Notes under the pieces: model-generated
Told to the model about the DNA's origin: nothing
Databases searched by the model: none
The model's input: only the letters and a program-made list of their open reading frames with translations
Made by a program: the position numbers and the translations under genes
NCBI GenBank assembly: GCA_964651495.1
Contig: CAZYWP010000127.1
Location: 1-9,095, forward strand
From: CAZNVB01 sp964651495
GTDB taxonomy: Bacteria; Acidobacteriota; Aminicenantia; Aminicenantales; UBA8522
Direction of reading: 5' to 3'
DNA length: 9,095 bases
Shown here: in pieces, positions 1-6,753 of the stretch
How positions within the stretch are numbered: position 1 is the first letter of the stretch
Layout: each line of letters opens with the position of its first letter

Positions 1-50
1 GCCCGGGGCAACAGACAGCCTGATTGCGCAAAGTCACCGAGATAATCGCG

Positions 51-84
51 GAATCCCGGAGCGAGGTTTTTTCTCCAGGGATTC
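51..84 (-). terminator. Stem-loop just downstream of mtgA, possible transcript end
   Basis: Positions 51-61 pair with 73-84 to give an 11-bp stem (GAATCCC/GGGATTC plus GGAG/CTCC) with one bulged A at 77 and an 11-nt loop. The structure starts 16 nt beyond the mtgA stop codon, reading leftwards. On the minus strand it is followed by CGCGATTATC and not by a T-run, so it is not a classical intrinsic terminator. It could instead protect the 3' end of the mRNA or act with Rho. The hairpin is directly visible; the terminator role is inferred. Confidence 0.35.
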
Positions 85-100
85 TCCAAGCGTGGCGATC

Positions 101-853
101 TCAATTCGTTATGCTGTCCCTGCCCTTGATAAGTCCCCTTTTGACCATAATCGCGTGGATTTTGGAAGCCCGATCCTCGATGTATTCTGTCCCGCTCAGC
201 GGGTTGTACCGTCTCGGGCTGGGGAGCACGACAGCCAGATGCGCAGCCTCAATAGGGTCAAGATGGGAGGCGGGTTTTCCATAATATTGCCGGGCGGCCG
301 CCTCCGCACCAAATATTCCGTTTCCCCATTCGACCACGTTTAGGTAGAGCTCAAGGATCCTTTTTTTGGTCAGCGTCCTCTCCAGCCTCCAGGCCAGGAT
401 GAATTCCCGCAATTTCCGGAGCGGATTTTTGGATGGCGAAAGGTAAAGGTTTTTGGCCAGCTGCTGGGTGATCGTGCTGCCGCCGTACCGCCACGTTTTT
501 TTCTTAAGGTTTTTCTCCAGGGCGGTCCGGATGGCGTCGAGGTCGAATCCCCTGTGCCCCCAGAACTTATCGTCCTCGGCGATGATGACGGCATAGACGA
601 GATAGGGGGAAATATCGGAAAAAGACACCCAGGTCTGGCTGATCGCTTCGGACTTCCGCTGCGCTTTGGCTGTCTTGATGCGGAACTTCATAAAAGAGGT
701 CAGTTGGGGGTTTTCTTTTTCCAGGTATGAGACGCTGGGAAAAATGAAGCTGTAGCCGATTTCCAGCAGGAGTGCGGCCGGGAGGATGAAGAGGCCGGCT
801 TTTAAGACTTTCTGCAGCTTGACTCTGCCCATCTTAACCTGATGATAACTCAT
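101..853 (-). CDS. mtgA: Monofunctional biosynthetic peptidoglycan transglycosylase (GT51)
   Basis: This protein polymerises lipid II into glycan strands at the outer face of the inner membrane; it has no transpeptidase domain. The 250 aa fit the MtgA family length. One N-terminal membrane anchor spans about residues 16-39, followed by a single GT51 domain. The GT51 motifs appear in order: EDDKFWGHRG (93-102) with the catalytic Glu93, GGSTITQQLAKN (124-135), RKLRE (146-150) with the second conserved Glu150, and ILELYLNVVEWGNGIFGAEAA (from 166). The start shown is the longest ATG. Its upstream GGGCGAG is only a fair ribosome site, and the ATG at residue 8 (832), preceded by AGG 6 nt away, is an alternative; both keep the anchor. 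The gene is transcribed divergently from the peptidase/efflux cluster and seems to stand alone. No clear promoter was found for it. The family call is very secure. Confidence 0.95.
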   Translation of the reverse strand: MSYHQVKMGRVKLQKVLKAGLFILPAALLLEIGYSFIFPSVSYLEKENPQLTSFMKFRIKTAKAQRKSEAISQTWVSFSDISPYLVYAVIIAEDDKFWGHRGFDLDAIRTALEKNLKKKTWRYGGSTITQQLAKNLYLSPSKNPLRKLREFILAWRLERTLTKKRILELYLNVVEWGNGIFGAEAAARQYYGKPASHLDPIEAAHLAVVLPSPRRYNPLSGTEYIEDRASKIHAIMVKRGLIKGRDSITN

Positions 854-910
854 CTCGCCCGGGCATTCAAAAGCGGAAACATTTCTCTACCGCCGATTCA
901 ACCCGGAGCG

Positions 911-925
911 ATCGGTTGACATCGG
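911..925 (+). repeat. ATCGG direct repeat over the -35 box
   Basis: ATCGG occurs at 911-915 and 921-925, exactly 10 bp (one helical turn) apart, bracketing and overlapping the TTGACA at 916-921. The same pentamer occurs inverted at 893-897 and 956-960 and direct again at 977-981, five copies in under 90 bp. Same-face spacing at a -35 element is what a transcription-factor site would show. However, the word is short and GATCGG is common across this window, so the operator reading is only an inference. Confidence 0.3.
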
Positions 926-944
926 ACTAGGCTGGTGGTATACG
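916..944 (+). promoter_or_regulatory. Sigma70-type promoter for the M24 peptidase gene (and perhaps the cluster)
   Basis: A perfect -35 hexamer TTGACA (916-921) is followed, after exactly 17 bp, by TATACG (939-944), a 4/6 match to the -10 box. Transcription would begin near 951, leaving a leader of about 110 nt before the ATG at 1061. The site lies in the divergent gap between mtgA and the rightward genes and points at the latter. The leader holds a small nested hairpin (GCTG 995-998 with CAGC 1015-1018, enclosing GGG/CCC around a TTTT loop). Hexamers and spacing are directly seen; activity is inferred from the general bacterial consensus. Confidence 0.6.
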
Positions 945-1043
945 CAAACCTCTGACCGATTAAAGAAGAAGGATTGATCGGAAAAGGAAGGGACGCTGGA
1001 GGGTTTTCCCATTTCAGCCTGGAGCATTCGGTAGAGAACGCTT

Positions 1044-1052
1044 AAAGAGGAG
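1044..1052 (+). promoter_or_regulatory. Ribosome binding site that fixes the start at 1061
   Basis: AAAGAGGAG ends 8 nt before the ATG at 1061, which is good Shine-Dalgarno geometry. The in-frame GTG at 1052 lies on the last base of this element and so cannot use it. Choosing 1061 also places the twin-arginine motif immediately at the N-terminus. Confidence 0.75.
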
Positions 1053-1060
1053 TGATATCG

Positions 1061-2317
1061 ATGATTACCCGTCGCAGCTTCCTTAAGATCGGCGGACTCT
1101 CGGTCGCCCTGTCCGGCATGGTTGATGAGGTTTTCAGCCAGACCCAGACGGCTGAGATGCCCCCACTCAAAAACATGGTGACTGAGGTCAAGCCCTTGAC
1201 GGCCGAAGACTATGCGTCCCGGCAGGAAAAGGCGCGCCGGCTGATGGCCGAAAACAAGATGGACGGGCTGTTTATCGAAGGCGGCGTCAACCTCGTCTAT
1301 TTCGCCAACGTCAGCTGGTGGCGGAGCGAAAGAACCTTCGGGGCGGTTTTCAATAGAAAGGGAAATCCGATCTGGGTCTGCCCCGCCTTCGAGCGGAAGA
1401 GAGCCGAGGAACTGATCACCGCCGGCCAGGAAATCCGGACCTGGGAAGAGCACGAAAGCCCCTATGCAGCGATCGGCGGGATCATGAAGGACCTGGGCGC
1501 CGGGGCCGGCCGGCTCGGCGTGGACCCGTCCATGAGGGCCTTCATCTGGCACGGCCTGCGCCGGGATGCGTCCGCGCTCGACCTCGTCGACGGCACGGTC
1601 ATAACGGACGGCTGCCGGGGCGTCAAGACGGCCAAGGAAATCGCTTACCTGGACCTGGCCAATCAGATCACCAAGCTGGCCTACCGTGAAGGCTTCAAGC
1701 AGATGCGGGAAGGCATGACAGCCCGGGAGCTGGGCGCGGCGTTCAGCAGCGCCCAGCAGAAGATGGGGGTGAGCGGCGGAGGCGGCCCGGCTTTCGGCCC
1801 CAACACGGCCTTTCCTCACGGTTCGACGTCCATTCGCCACCTTCAGCGGGACGATGTCGTCCTGGTGGACGGCGGATGCGGTGTCGAAGGCTTCCGCTCG
1901 GATGTCACCCGCACCGTCTTTTTCGGCCGGCCCAGCGACAAGCAGCGCCGCGTCTGGGACGTGGTGAAGAAAGCGCAGACCGCGGCCCTCCAGGCCGCCC
2001 GGCCGGGCGCCACCTGCGAATCCGTCGACCGGGCGGCGCGGCGGGTCATCGAGGAGGCCGGGTTCGGCCCCGGCTACACGTACTTTACCCATCGCCTCGG
2101 GCACGGGATCGGGATGGAAGGGCATGAATATCCGTACCTGGTTCGGGGGAACACCCTGAAGCTCGAACCGGGAATGACGTTCAGCAACGAGCCCGGGATC
2201 TATATTTACGGCGAGTTCGGCGTGCGCATTGAGGACTGCATGGTCATCACCGAAGACGGCGCTCGCTTCCTGGGCGGTATGGAGGCGACCGCCTTCGACA
2301 AGCCCTTCGGGGAATGA
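1061..2317 (+). CDS. Tat-exported M24 family metallopeptidase (Xaa-Pro aminopeptidase-like)
   Basis: This is a predicted dinuclear-metal peptidase that removes N-terminal residues next to proline, or a related creatinase-fold hydrolase, acting outside the cytoplasm. The 418-aa product begins MITRRSFLKIGG, a near-perfect twin-arginine motif, with a short hydrophobic stretch to about residue 20 and a likely cleavage region near residues 25-30. A creatinase-type N-terminal domain covers about 45-185 and the pita-bread catalytic domain about 190-410. All five expected metal ligands are visible: Asp270 (VDGG), Asp281 (SDVTRT), His348 (LGHGIG), Glu377 (NEPGIY) and Glu391 (RIED). The helper histidines His253 and His355 are also present. 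Tat export implies folding, perhaps with metal loading, before transport. A second exported M24 gene follows after 81 nt. Prolidase, creatinase or aminopeptidase specificity cannot be decided from sequence alone. Confidence 0.92.
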   Translation: MITRRSFLKIGGLSVALSGMVDEVFSQTQTAEMPPLKNMVTEVKPLTAEDYASRQEKARRLMAENKMDGLFIEGGVNLVYFANVSWWRSERTFGAVFNRKGNPIWVCPAFERKRAEELITAGQEIRTWEEHESPYAAIGGIMKDLGAGAGRLGVDPSMRAFIWHGLRRDASALDLVDGTVITDGCRGVKTAKEIAYLDLANQITKLAYREGFKQMREGMTARELGAAFSSAQQKMGVSGGGGPAFGPNTAFPHGSTSIRHLQRDDVVLVDGGCGVEGFRSDVTRTVFFGRPSDKQRRVWDVVKKAQTAALQAARPGATCESVDRAARRVIEEAGFGPGYTYFTHRLGHGIGMEGHEYPYLVRGNTLKLEPGMTFSNEPGIYIYGEFGVRIEDCMVITEDGARFLGGMEATAFDKPFGE

Positions 2318-2369
2318 GATATATGAGGACACAAGACAAAATTCGAAGAAATTCTCCCTGCCCTCAGCT

Positions 2370-2382
2370 TCGGGCGGCCCGA
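2370..2382 (+). other. Small hairpin in the leader of the second M24 gene
   Basis: TCGGG-CGG-CCCGA forms a perfect 5-bp stem with a 3-nt loop, ending 2 nt before the GAAAGGAG ribosome site (2385-2392). No T-run follows, so it is not a terminator. It might influence ribosome loading or mRNA processing between the two peptidase genes, but a hairpin this small can arise by chance in GC-rich DNA. Confidence 0.3.
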
Positions 2383-2398
2383 TAGAAAGGAGATCGGA

Positions 2399-3763
2399 AT
2401 GAAAAATTGCAGCCTTCGTCGGATCTCGCGGGCGGTTTCTCTGTGCTCTCTGTTGCTCCTGGGCTTATCTCTCACCGCGGCCCAGGAGACTGCCAATGTC
2501 CAGGACTGCAAACAGATTCTCCCTGAAAAAGAGCGAGCCCTGGTCGTGAACGAGTGGCTGAAGTGGCGGCTGGACAACATCATCCCCCGGCTGATGCGGC
2601 GCGAAGGGATCGATATGTGGCTCGTCATCAACCGTGAGTATAATGAAGATCCCGTTTATCTCAGCCTCGTCCCGGAGCCCACAATGTCGGCGCGGCGGAC
2701 ATCCATCCTGATTTTTCACGACCTCGGCCCGGAGAAGGGAGTAGAACGGCTGACGGGAAGCTACTACGGCGTCGGCGAATGGTACAAGCCAGCCTGGACG
2801 GATAAAAAGAAAAAGCAGTTCGAAAGCCTGGCTGAAGTTATCAAGTCCAGAAACCCGAAAAAAATTGGGATCGACGTCTCCGACGACTGGGCCTTTGGCG
2901 ACGGCCTGACCGCCAGCCTGAAAGCGAAATTGGAGAACGCCCTGGGCCCGGAATACTCCTCCCGCCTGGTCTCGGCCGAGCGGTTGTGCGTGGGCTGGCT
3001 GGAAACGCGAAGCCCCCAGGAGCTGAGTGTCTATCGGCATATCGCCGGCATCGCCCACGACATCATCGGCGAATTCTTCTCCAACCGGGTGATCACGCCC
3101 GATGTCACCTCGACCGAGGACGTGGTCTGGTGGATCCGGCAGCGGATCACCGACCTTGGCCTGGAGACCTGGTTCCAGCCGTCGATTTCCATCCAGAGGA
3201 GCAAGCAAGAGGCGGTCAAATACGCCGGCGGCCGGATGGTGGTCCGGCGCGGCGACGTCCTGCACTGCGACGTCGGAATCAAGTATCTGGGATTGTGCAC
3301 CGACATGCAGCTTCAGGCCTATGTCTGCATGATCGGGGAGAACGACGCGCCCGAGGGGTTGAAGGAAGCGCTGCGAAGAGCGAATCGGGTTGCCGATATT
3401 TTCATGGGGGAATTCATAACCGGACGCACGGGCAATGACATCGTCGCCGCGGCCATGAAGATGGGGGAGGCGGAAGGCCTGCGGCCGCTCATCTATTCCC
3501 ATCCCCTCGGCGTTCACGGACACGGTGCCGGCTGCACCGCCGACGCCCGGCCGCCGGAATCCGCCCCCGAGGACATCAAACAACGCGGTGAATACCCGCT
3601 CTACCCTGATACCGCCTATGCCATCGAGTTCAGCAGCACGACGGCCGTCCCGGAATGGGACAACCAGGATGTCCGGATCGGGTACGAGGAGACGGGCGTT
3701 TATACCGAGGCCGGCTGCAAATTCGTCGACGGCCGCCAGACAAAATTTTACCTGATCAGGTAA
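2399..3763 (+). CDS. Secreted M24 family metallopeptidase (Xaa-Pro peptidase-like)
   Basis: This is a predicted periplasmic or surface peptidase of the M24 clan, 454 aa, only distantly like its upstream neighbour. A Sec-type signal peptide is visible: basic start (MKNCSLRRISR), hydrophobic core at about 13-26, probable cleavage around AAQ-ET (near 29). An N-terminal creatinase-like domain runs to about 200 and the catalytic domain from about 205 to the end. Likely metal ligands are Asp291 (HCDVG), Asp302 (CTDMQ), His373 or His375 in the HPLGVHGHGAG motif, Glu410 (AIEFSS) and Glu430 or Glu431 (GYEETGV). The His motif and the C-terminal GRQTKFYLI are typical of a bacterial M24 subgroup and differ from classical PepP/PepQ. 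The start has GAAAGGAG 6 nt upstream. The gene lies 81 nt after the Tat-type paralogue and 55 nt before the TolC gene. Substrate is unknown. Confidence 0.9.
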   Translation: MKNCSLRRISRAVSLCSLLLLGLSLTAAQETANVQDCKQILPEKERALVVNEWLKWRLDNIIPRLMRREGIDMWLVINREYNEDPVYLSLVPEPTMSARRTSILIFHDLGPEKGVERLTGSYYGVGEWYKPAWTDKKKKQFESLAEVIKSRNPKKIGIDVSDDWAFGDGLTASLKAKLENALGPEYSSRLVSAERLCVGWLETRSPQELSVYRHIAGIAHDIIGEFFSNRVITPDVTSTEDVVWWIRQRITDLGLETWFQPSISIQRSKQEAVKYAGGRMVVRRGDVLHCDVGIKYLGLCTDMQLQAYVCMIGENDAPEGLKEALRRANRVADIFMGEFITGRTGNDIVAAAMKMGEAEGLRPLIYSHPLGVHGHGAGCTADARPPESAPEDIKQRGEYPLYPDTAYAIEFSSTTAVPEWDNQDVRIGYEETGVYTEAGCKFVDGRQTKFYLIR

Positions 3764-3766
3764 AAT
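3737..3766 (+). promoter_or_regulatory. Weak candidate promoter for the efflux genes
   Basis: CAGACA (3737-3742, 4/6 to TTGACA) is followed after 18 bp by TAAAAT (3761-3766, 5/6 to TATAAT). The pair overlaps the 3' end of the second peptidase gene and would serve the TolC gene at 3819. A second TAAAAT at 3781-3786 lacks a recognisable -35 partner. It is supported only by hexamer similarity and by the local AT-rich island. Confidence 0.25.
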
Positions 3767-3788
3767 AGTATTTCAACAGATAAAATAG
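3757..3788 (+). repeat. 12-bp direct repeat, 20-bp period, before the TolC gene
   Basis: CAGGTAAAATAG (3757-3768) and CAGATAAAATAG (3777-3788) match at 11 of 12 positions and are spaced exactly 20 bp, about two helical turns. The first copy covers the stop codon of the preceding gene; the second ends 17 nt before the AAGGAGG ribosome site (3806-3812). This could be a tandem binding site for an efflux regulator, or a small AT-rich duplication. No regulator gene is visible in the window. Confidence 0.45.
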
Positions 3789-3818
3789 ACCTGGATACTC
3801 TTTCTAAGGAGGCCATCC

Positions 3819-5402
3819 ATGCCCACGCGAATCATGGGAATTTTGATCGTCTTCGTCCTTTGGACAGCTCTTCCCGGGCTCAGCCAAAGCGAAGACAACA
3901 CCCTCACCCTTTCCCTCGAGGAATGCATTCTGAAAACGATGAAGAACAACCTGGGGCTGGCCGTGGAAATCCTCAGCCCGAGAATCGCCGATGCCGCTGT
4001 CTCTCTCGCCGGCGAAAAATTCATGCCTGCCACATTATTCAACTTCAATAAGCAGGATACCAGCTCAGCCTCGTATTCATTCCTGGACGCCTCAGAGACG
4101 GTCTCCACCCTGCAAAACGATTACTCCGTCCAGGTCTCCCAGCTCATTCCCACAGGCGGCAATTTCCTCTTGAGCCTGAGCACCTACATGACCGACACCA
4201 ACAGAAGAGCCACGACCATCAATCCCCGTTACGGAAGCACGCTCCGCCTGACTTTCAGCCAGCCCCTGTTGAGGGACGTGGGGTTCAAAATGAGCCGGCG
4301 GGAAATTACCGCCGCTCAATACAGCCGGGACATCTCCGAGCTGAATCTCGGCGCCACTCTGGAGGAGACGATCTTCAGGGCCAAGAACACCTACTGGAAC
4401 CTGGTTTACAGCCTGGAAAACCTGGAAGTGCGCCGGCAATCCCTGAAATTGGCCCAGGAACTGCTGGAGAAAAATAAGGCTGAAATCGAGGCCGGCACCC
4501 TGCCCCCGATCGAGATCCTGACCGCCCAGGCGGATGTCGCCGTCCGGCAGGCGGACATCCTCGAGGCCGAGGCGATGGTCAAGAACAATGAAGACCTCCT
4601 CAAAACCATCATGAACCTGGGCGCCGAATTCCAGAACTCCGAGATCGTGACCATCATCCCCACGGACCATCCCTCCGTCATCAAAGAAGAGATCAGCCTT
4701 GACAGCGCTCTGTCGGTGGCCATGAACAAGCGGCCCGACCTTCAGGTCACCCGGGTCGACCTGAAAAACAGGGAGCTCGATTTAAGCTTTGCCCGGAACC
4801 AGCTTTTTCCCGACCTTCGTCTTCAAGCATCCTACTGGAGCCCGGGGATTTCAGGGGACCAGATTCTGTACGAGGGAGGGAATGCCCTGACAGGCAAGAT
4901 CATCGGCCGAGTTCCCGGCAAAAGCACCGATGCCTTCAAGGATGCCTTTGATTTCAAATACAAGAACTGGTCTGTCGGCGTGGCGCTCTCTTTTCCCTTG
5001 AGCAATCTTCTCTCCCGGGCCTTCCACGCCCAGGCAAAGCTCAACCTGGAGCAGGCGGAGCTGAAGCTTCGGAGTTTGGAGCAAGAGGTCTTTCTGGAGC
5101 TCAAGACGGCCGTTCGGGCCGTCCAGACCAACTATCAGCGGATTGAAGCCTACAGGGCCGCCAGGGAGCTCGCCCAGAAAAAACTGGAGGCCGAGGAGGA
5201 AAAATTCAAGGTCGGCCTGAGCACGAATTATTTTATCCTCCAGTACCAGAGGGACCTGGCCAGCGCGCAGATCATGGAACTCAAGGCGGTTGTGGATTAT
5301 AATATATCCTTAGCCGATCTCAACAGAGTTCAAGGGACCGGCCTGGAGGCTGAAAGCCTCGGCCTCGGAAATTATCTGAAAGAAAAAAACGGGAGAAGCT
5401 GA
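3819..5402 (+). CDS. TolC-family outer membrane efflux channel
   Basis: This is the trimeric outer-membrane duct of a tripartite export pump, carrying substrate from the periplasm to the outside. The 527-aa product has a signal peptide (about 1-22, MPTRIMGILIVFVLW, cleavage near LSQ). Two outer-membrane-factor repeats follow: one opening at LSLEECILKTMKNN (31-44) and running to about 280, the second opening at ISLDSALSVAMNKRPDL (292-308). Long amphipathic helices with heptad-like charge patterns occur at about 175-265 and 405-465. SQPLLRD (147-153) and the closing stretch from FKVGLSTNYF to LNRVQGT (463-507) are characteristic of the family. A Gly/Lys-rich insert at about 345-378 lies where the second extracellular beta-hairpin would be. 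AAGGAGG sits 6 nt before the ATG. Adaptor and permease genes follow directly. Substrate cannot be inferred. Confidence 0.93.
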   Translation: MPTRIMGILIVFVLWTALPGLSQSEDNTLTLSLEECILKTMKNNLGLAVEILSPRIADAAVSLAGEKFMPATLFNFNKQDTSSASYSFLDASETVSTLQNDYSVQVSQLIPTGGNFLLSLSTYMTDTNRRATTINPRYGSTLRLTFSQPLLRDVGFKMSRREITAAQYSRDISELNLGATLEETIFRAKNTYWNLVYSLENLEVRRQSLKLAQELLEKNKAEIEAGTLPPIEILTAQADVAVRQADILEAEAMVKNNEDLLKTIMNLGAEFQNSEIVTIIPTDHPSVIKEEISLDSALSVAMNKRPDLQVTRVDLKNRELDLSFARNQLFPDLRLQASYWSPGISGDQILYEGGNALTGKIIGRVPGKSTDAFKDAFDFKYKNWSVGVALSFPLSNLLSRAFHAQAKLNLEQAELKLRSLEQEVFLELKTAVRAVQTNYQRIEAYRAARELAQKKLEAEEEKFKVGLSTNYFILQYQRDLASAQIMELKAVVDYNISLADLNRVQGTGLEAESLGLGNYLKEKNGRS

Positions 5403-5405
5403 AAA

Positions 5406-5431
5406 CTTGAGCGAAATCGACCGCATTCAAG
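5406..5431 (+). other. Intergenic stem-loop between channel and adaptor genes
   Basis: CTTGAGCG (5406-5413) pairs with CGC and TCAAG (5422-5424 and 5427-5431), an 8-bp stem with a 2-nt bulge and an 8-nt loop, starting 3 nt past the TolC stop codon. It has no T-run. It might adjust the relative expression of the channel and adaptor or block 3' decay; this is inference from structure alone. Confidence 0.3.
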
Positions 5432-5464
5432 CCGGCCGCCGCTAGGAATTGGACTTCTCCGCCT

Positions 5465-5471
5465 GGAAGAG
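5465..5471 (+). promoter_or_regulatory. Ribosome binding site that fixes the start at 5479
   Basis: GGAAGAG lies 7 nt before the ATG at 5479. The in-frame TTG at 5449 has only a TAGGA one base upstream, too close to serve it. The shorter form also begins with the basic MPRQFIRK that normally precedes an adaptor's membrane anchor. Confidence 0.65.
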
Positions 5472-5478
5472 AAAAACT

Positions 5479-6753
5479 ATGCCGAGACAGTTTATTAGAA
5501 AAATTTTTAAAGGCAAGAACGCGATCCTCACCGTCCTTGCCATCCTCATCCTGGGTTTCCTGGGTTGGGAAATCTACCACCGGGCGGTTGCCTCCGGCGG
5601 GAATCCGGCGGCGGGCCAGAGGGGAGTCTCCGTGGCCGTCGAAATCGGGCCGATCGAAAGGGGATCCATCAAAGACATGGGCCAGTTTACCGGGACTTTG
5701 ATTCCGAAATCCAACGTCACGGTGGCGCCGAAGATCTCAGGGAAATTGAATCAACTCCTGATCGATATCGGCGACCCGGTGAGGCGCGGCCAGCTGGTGG
5801 CCGTGCTCGAGGACGAGGAATATCAACAGCAGATGCTTCAGGCAGAGGCCGACCTCCGTGTAGCCAGGGCCAATCTCGAAGAGGCCAGGAGCTCCCTGGA
5901 AATCTCCAAACGGGACCTGGAGCGGGCCAAAACGCTCCATGAAAAGGGGATTCAATCGGACTCCCAACTGGACGCTGTTGTCGCCCAGCATGATGCCCAG
6001 AACGCCCGTTACGAAGTCGCGATGGCCCAGCTGGCCAACCAGGAGGCGGCCCTGGAGAGCGCCAAGGTCCGCCTGTCCTACACCCGGATCAGGGCTTCCT
6101 GGGAAAAGGGGAGCGATACCCGGTACGTGGGAGAGAGGTTCGTCGATGAGGGAGCCATGCTGTCTCCCAATACGGCCATCCTCTCGATCATCGAACTCCG
6201 GCCGATTACCGCGGTCGTTCATGTCACCGATCGGGATTATTTTCGTCTGCAGACCGGGCAGAAAGCGGAGATCACGGGCAGCGCCTTTCCGGGAGAAGTC
6301 TTCAGCGGCCGGGTGGTCAGGATCGCCCCGCTGCTCAAGGAGACCTCCCGGGAAGCCAGAGTTGAGATTGAAATCGAGAACCCGAAAGAGCTTCTCAAGC
6401 CGGGGATGTTTATCACCACCCAGATTGAATTCGCCAGTCGCGGAGAGGCCACGATCGTGCCCTTGAGCGCCCTGGTGAACAGAGCCGGTCAGCAGGGAAT
6501 CTTTCTCGCCGATATAGAGAATAAGAAGGCCCTGTTCAGACCGGTCAAAGTCGGCATCGTCGAGGGCGAACGCGCGGAAATCCTCGATCCGCCACTCGGT
6601 TCCGGATATGTGGTCACCCTGGGCCATCATCTTCTCGAGGACGGAACGGCCATCGTTCTTCCCCAGAATGCCCCTCCTTCTTCAGAGGCGAAACCCGATG
6701 CCGCCCTGAAGCCGGCCGGAAGCAAGGAGAGCTCCCCAGGAGTGAAAAGATGA
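5479..6753 (+). CDS. RND efflux pump periplasmic adaptor (membrane fusion protein)
   Basis: This adaptor links the inner-membrane RND pump to the TolC-like channel. Its 424 aa have the usual order. A basic N-terminus and one membrane anchor (about 14-31) come first, with no lipobox cysteine, so the protein is membrane-anchored and not a lipoprotein. The first half of the biotinyl-lipoyl domain follows (about 79-111, VAPKISGKLNQLLIDIGDPV), then an alpha-helical hairpin rich in Ala/Glu/Gln heptads (about 112-200). The second lipoyl half starts at about 201 (YTRIRA) and runs to 235. A beta-barrel (about 240-320) and a membrane-proximal domain (about 325-395) complete the fold. A Pro/Ser/Lys-rich tail (397-424) is probably disordered. 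The stop overlaps the start of the permease as ATGA, so the two are likely translationally coupled. It lies 76 nt after the channel gene. Confidence 0.93.
   Translation: MPRQFIRKIFKGKNAILTVLAILILGFLGWEIYHRAVASGGNPAAGQRGVSVAVEIGPIERGSIKDMGQFTGTLIPKSNVTVAPKISGKLNQLLIDIGDPVRRGQLVAVLEDEEYQQQMLQAEADLRVARANLEEARSSLEISKRDLERAKTLHEKGIQSDSQLDAVVAQHDAQNARYEVAMAQLANQEAALESAKVRLSYTRIRASWEKGSDTRYVGERFVDEGAMLSPNTAILSIIELRPITAVVHVTDRDYFRLQTGQKAEITGSAFPGEVFSGRVVRIAPLLKETSREARVEIEIENPKELLKPGMFITTQIEFASRGEATIVPLSALVNRAGQQGIFLADIENKKALFRPVKVGIVEGERAEILDPPLGSGYVVTLGHHLLEDGTAIVLPQNAPPSSEAKPDAALKPAGSKESSPGVKR

Noticed and set aside
1..50. Possible fragment of a minus-strand gene beyond mtgA (open frame with a GTG)
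   Set aside because: Too short to identify, no ribosome site, no recognisable residues.
24..343. Short plus-strand frames opposite the mtgA C-terminus
   Set aside because: They overlap the conserved GT51 gene on the other strand, lack a ribosome site and show no domain.
1052..1060. GTG at 1052 as the start of the first M24 gene
   Set aside because: It overlaps the ribosome binding site; ATG at 1061 has correct spacing and puts the twin-arginine motif at the N-terminus.
887..2332. Long minus-strand open frame (481 codons) opposite the first M24 gene
   Set aside because: It lies almost exactly antisense to a gene with full family motifs and a good ribosome site; the translation is rich in Gly/Pro/Asp/His without domain motifs, as expected for a mirror frame in GC-rich coding DNA.
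2465..3583. 372-codon minus-strand frame opposite the second M24 gene
   Set aside because: Antisense shadow of a well-supported gene; no recognisable domain or start signal.
5449..5478. TTG at 5449 as the adaptor start
   Set aside because: Its purine-rich element is only one base away, while ATG 5479 has GGAAGAG at 7 nt.
5737..6630. 297-codon minus-strand frame opposite the adaptor gene
   Set aside because: Shadow frame; the plus-strand adaptor has lipoyl, hairpin and barrel segments in the right order.
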